From the NCBI RefSeq assembly GCF_039555335.1, contig NC_092647.1:15734094-15798093 (forward strand): a stretch of 64,000 bases of DNA, read 5' to 3'. Both the position numbers and the translations under genes were made by a program. Source of the DNA: Amphiura filiformis (lineage: Eukaryota; Echinodermata; Ophiuroidea; Amphilepidida; Amphiuridae). Of this stretch, positions 63,715 through 64,000 are shown piece by piece (positions within the stretch are counted from its first letter, which is position 1; every line of letters starts with the position of its first letter). The notes under the pieces were generated by a model. The model worked only from the letters and a program-made list of their open reading frames with translations, made no database searches and was not told the DNA's origin.

Positions 63715-64000
63715 GCAGTGGCGTAGATTTCATTTTGACATTGGGGGGATGGGGTTGGAAAAAAATCTTAAAGTATAGTGAATCCAGCACCTTTTGGCGA
63801 CATAATAAGTTTATGGTACAAATGCGCGAAAATTTTTGCTATTTTGAAGCTAAACTGATGAAATATGGTGCAAAAGTGGAATAGATGCGCGCTAAGTGTG
63901 CAAAAATTTGCACTTTTGGGGCTAAAATGGGCAATATGAGGTTAATTTGGTCAGAAACCCATATTCAGATGTCAACATTGGTGGGTGATGATTGCATGGA
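63715..64000. repeat. Dispersed repeat (AGTGGCGTAGATTTC family), second copy
   Basis: Parallel to 51790-52100 in order and wording; it runs off the window end. Confidence 0.75.

Overview
Eukaryotic, intron-rich and AT-rich DNA from an animal nuclear genome. Tandem C-type lectin-like domain (CTLD) exons, very dense small transposons, a LINE fragment with a 2A-like motif of the kind described in sea-urchin LINEs, and frequent TAGGCCTA-type words suggest a marine deuterostome invertebrate, most likely an echinoderm. The organism is an inference; no marker gene fixes it. No rRNA, no intact tRNA, no CRISPR and no bacterial operon structure is visible. Layout: 1-4250 is repeat-rich with no supported exon. 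From 4344 to 27493 (+) lies the 3' part of a macrophage-mannose-receptor-like gene: 19 exons encoding six CTLDs, a Thr/Pro-rich stalk, one transmembrane helix and a short tail with an F-x-N-x-x-Y sorting signal. Its 5' end lies outside the window or was not recognised. From 35224 onward (+) lies a second CTLD gene: a TATA-like box, a signal-peptide exon, three CTLD exons (37528-37676, 55844-55965, 58537-58667) and then the window edge. The two genes are same-strand neighbours and are probably members of a lectin cluster. CTLDs 2-4 of gene 1 carry the EPN + WND calcium/mannose-type signature. CTLDs 1, 5 and 6 have altered sites, and gene 2 has QPD + WND (galactose type), so the locus appears to encode receptors with diversified sugar preference. 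Mobile DNA fills the introns: an antisense L1/Tx1-like LINE (about 20520-26100), a degraded DIRS-like retroelement (about 31850-33600) at the core of nested inverted-repeat elements (about 30062-34592), the 5' part of a CR1-type LINE with a 2A-like motif and PHD-type finger split by a 2.67-kb TTAA-targeting DNA transposon (51039-53704), an antisense RTE-like LINE (about 59230-61680), a fragment of a PD-(D/E)XK-like domain from another element (62870-63226), and more than a dozen MITEs, SINEs, minisatellites and microsatellites. Points most worth checking: a transposon whose end lies 14 bp from a splice acceptor; a decayed tandem copy of a CTLD exon; a reading-phase break between two exons of gene 1; the LINE/TTAA-transposon nest; and an intronic repeat carrying five DR1-like nuclear-receptor motifs just before a gene 2 exon.
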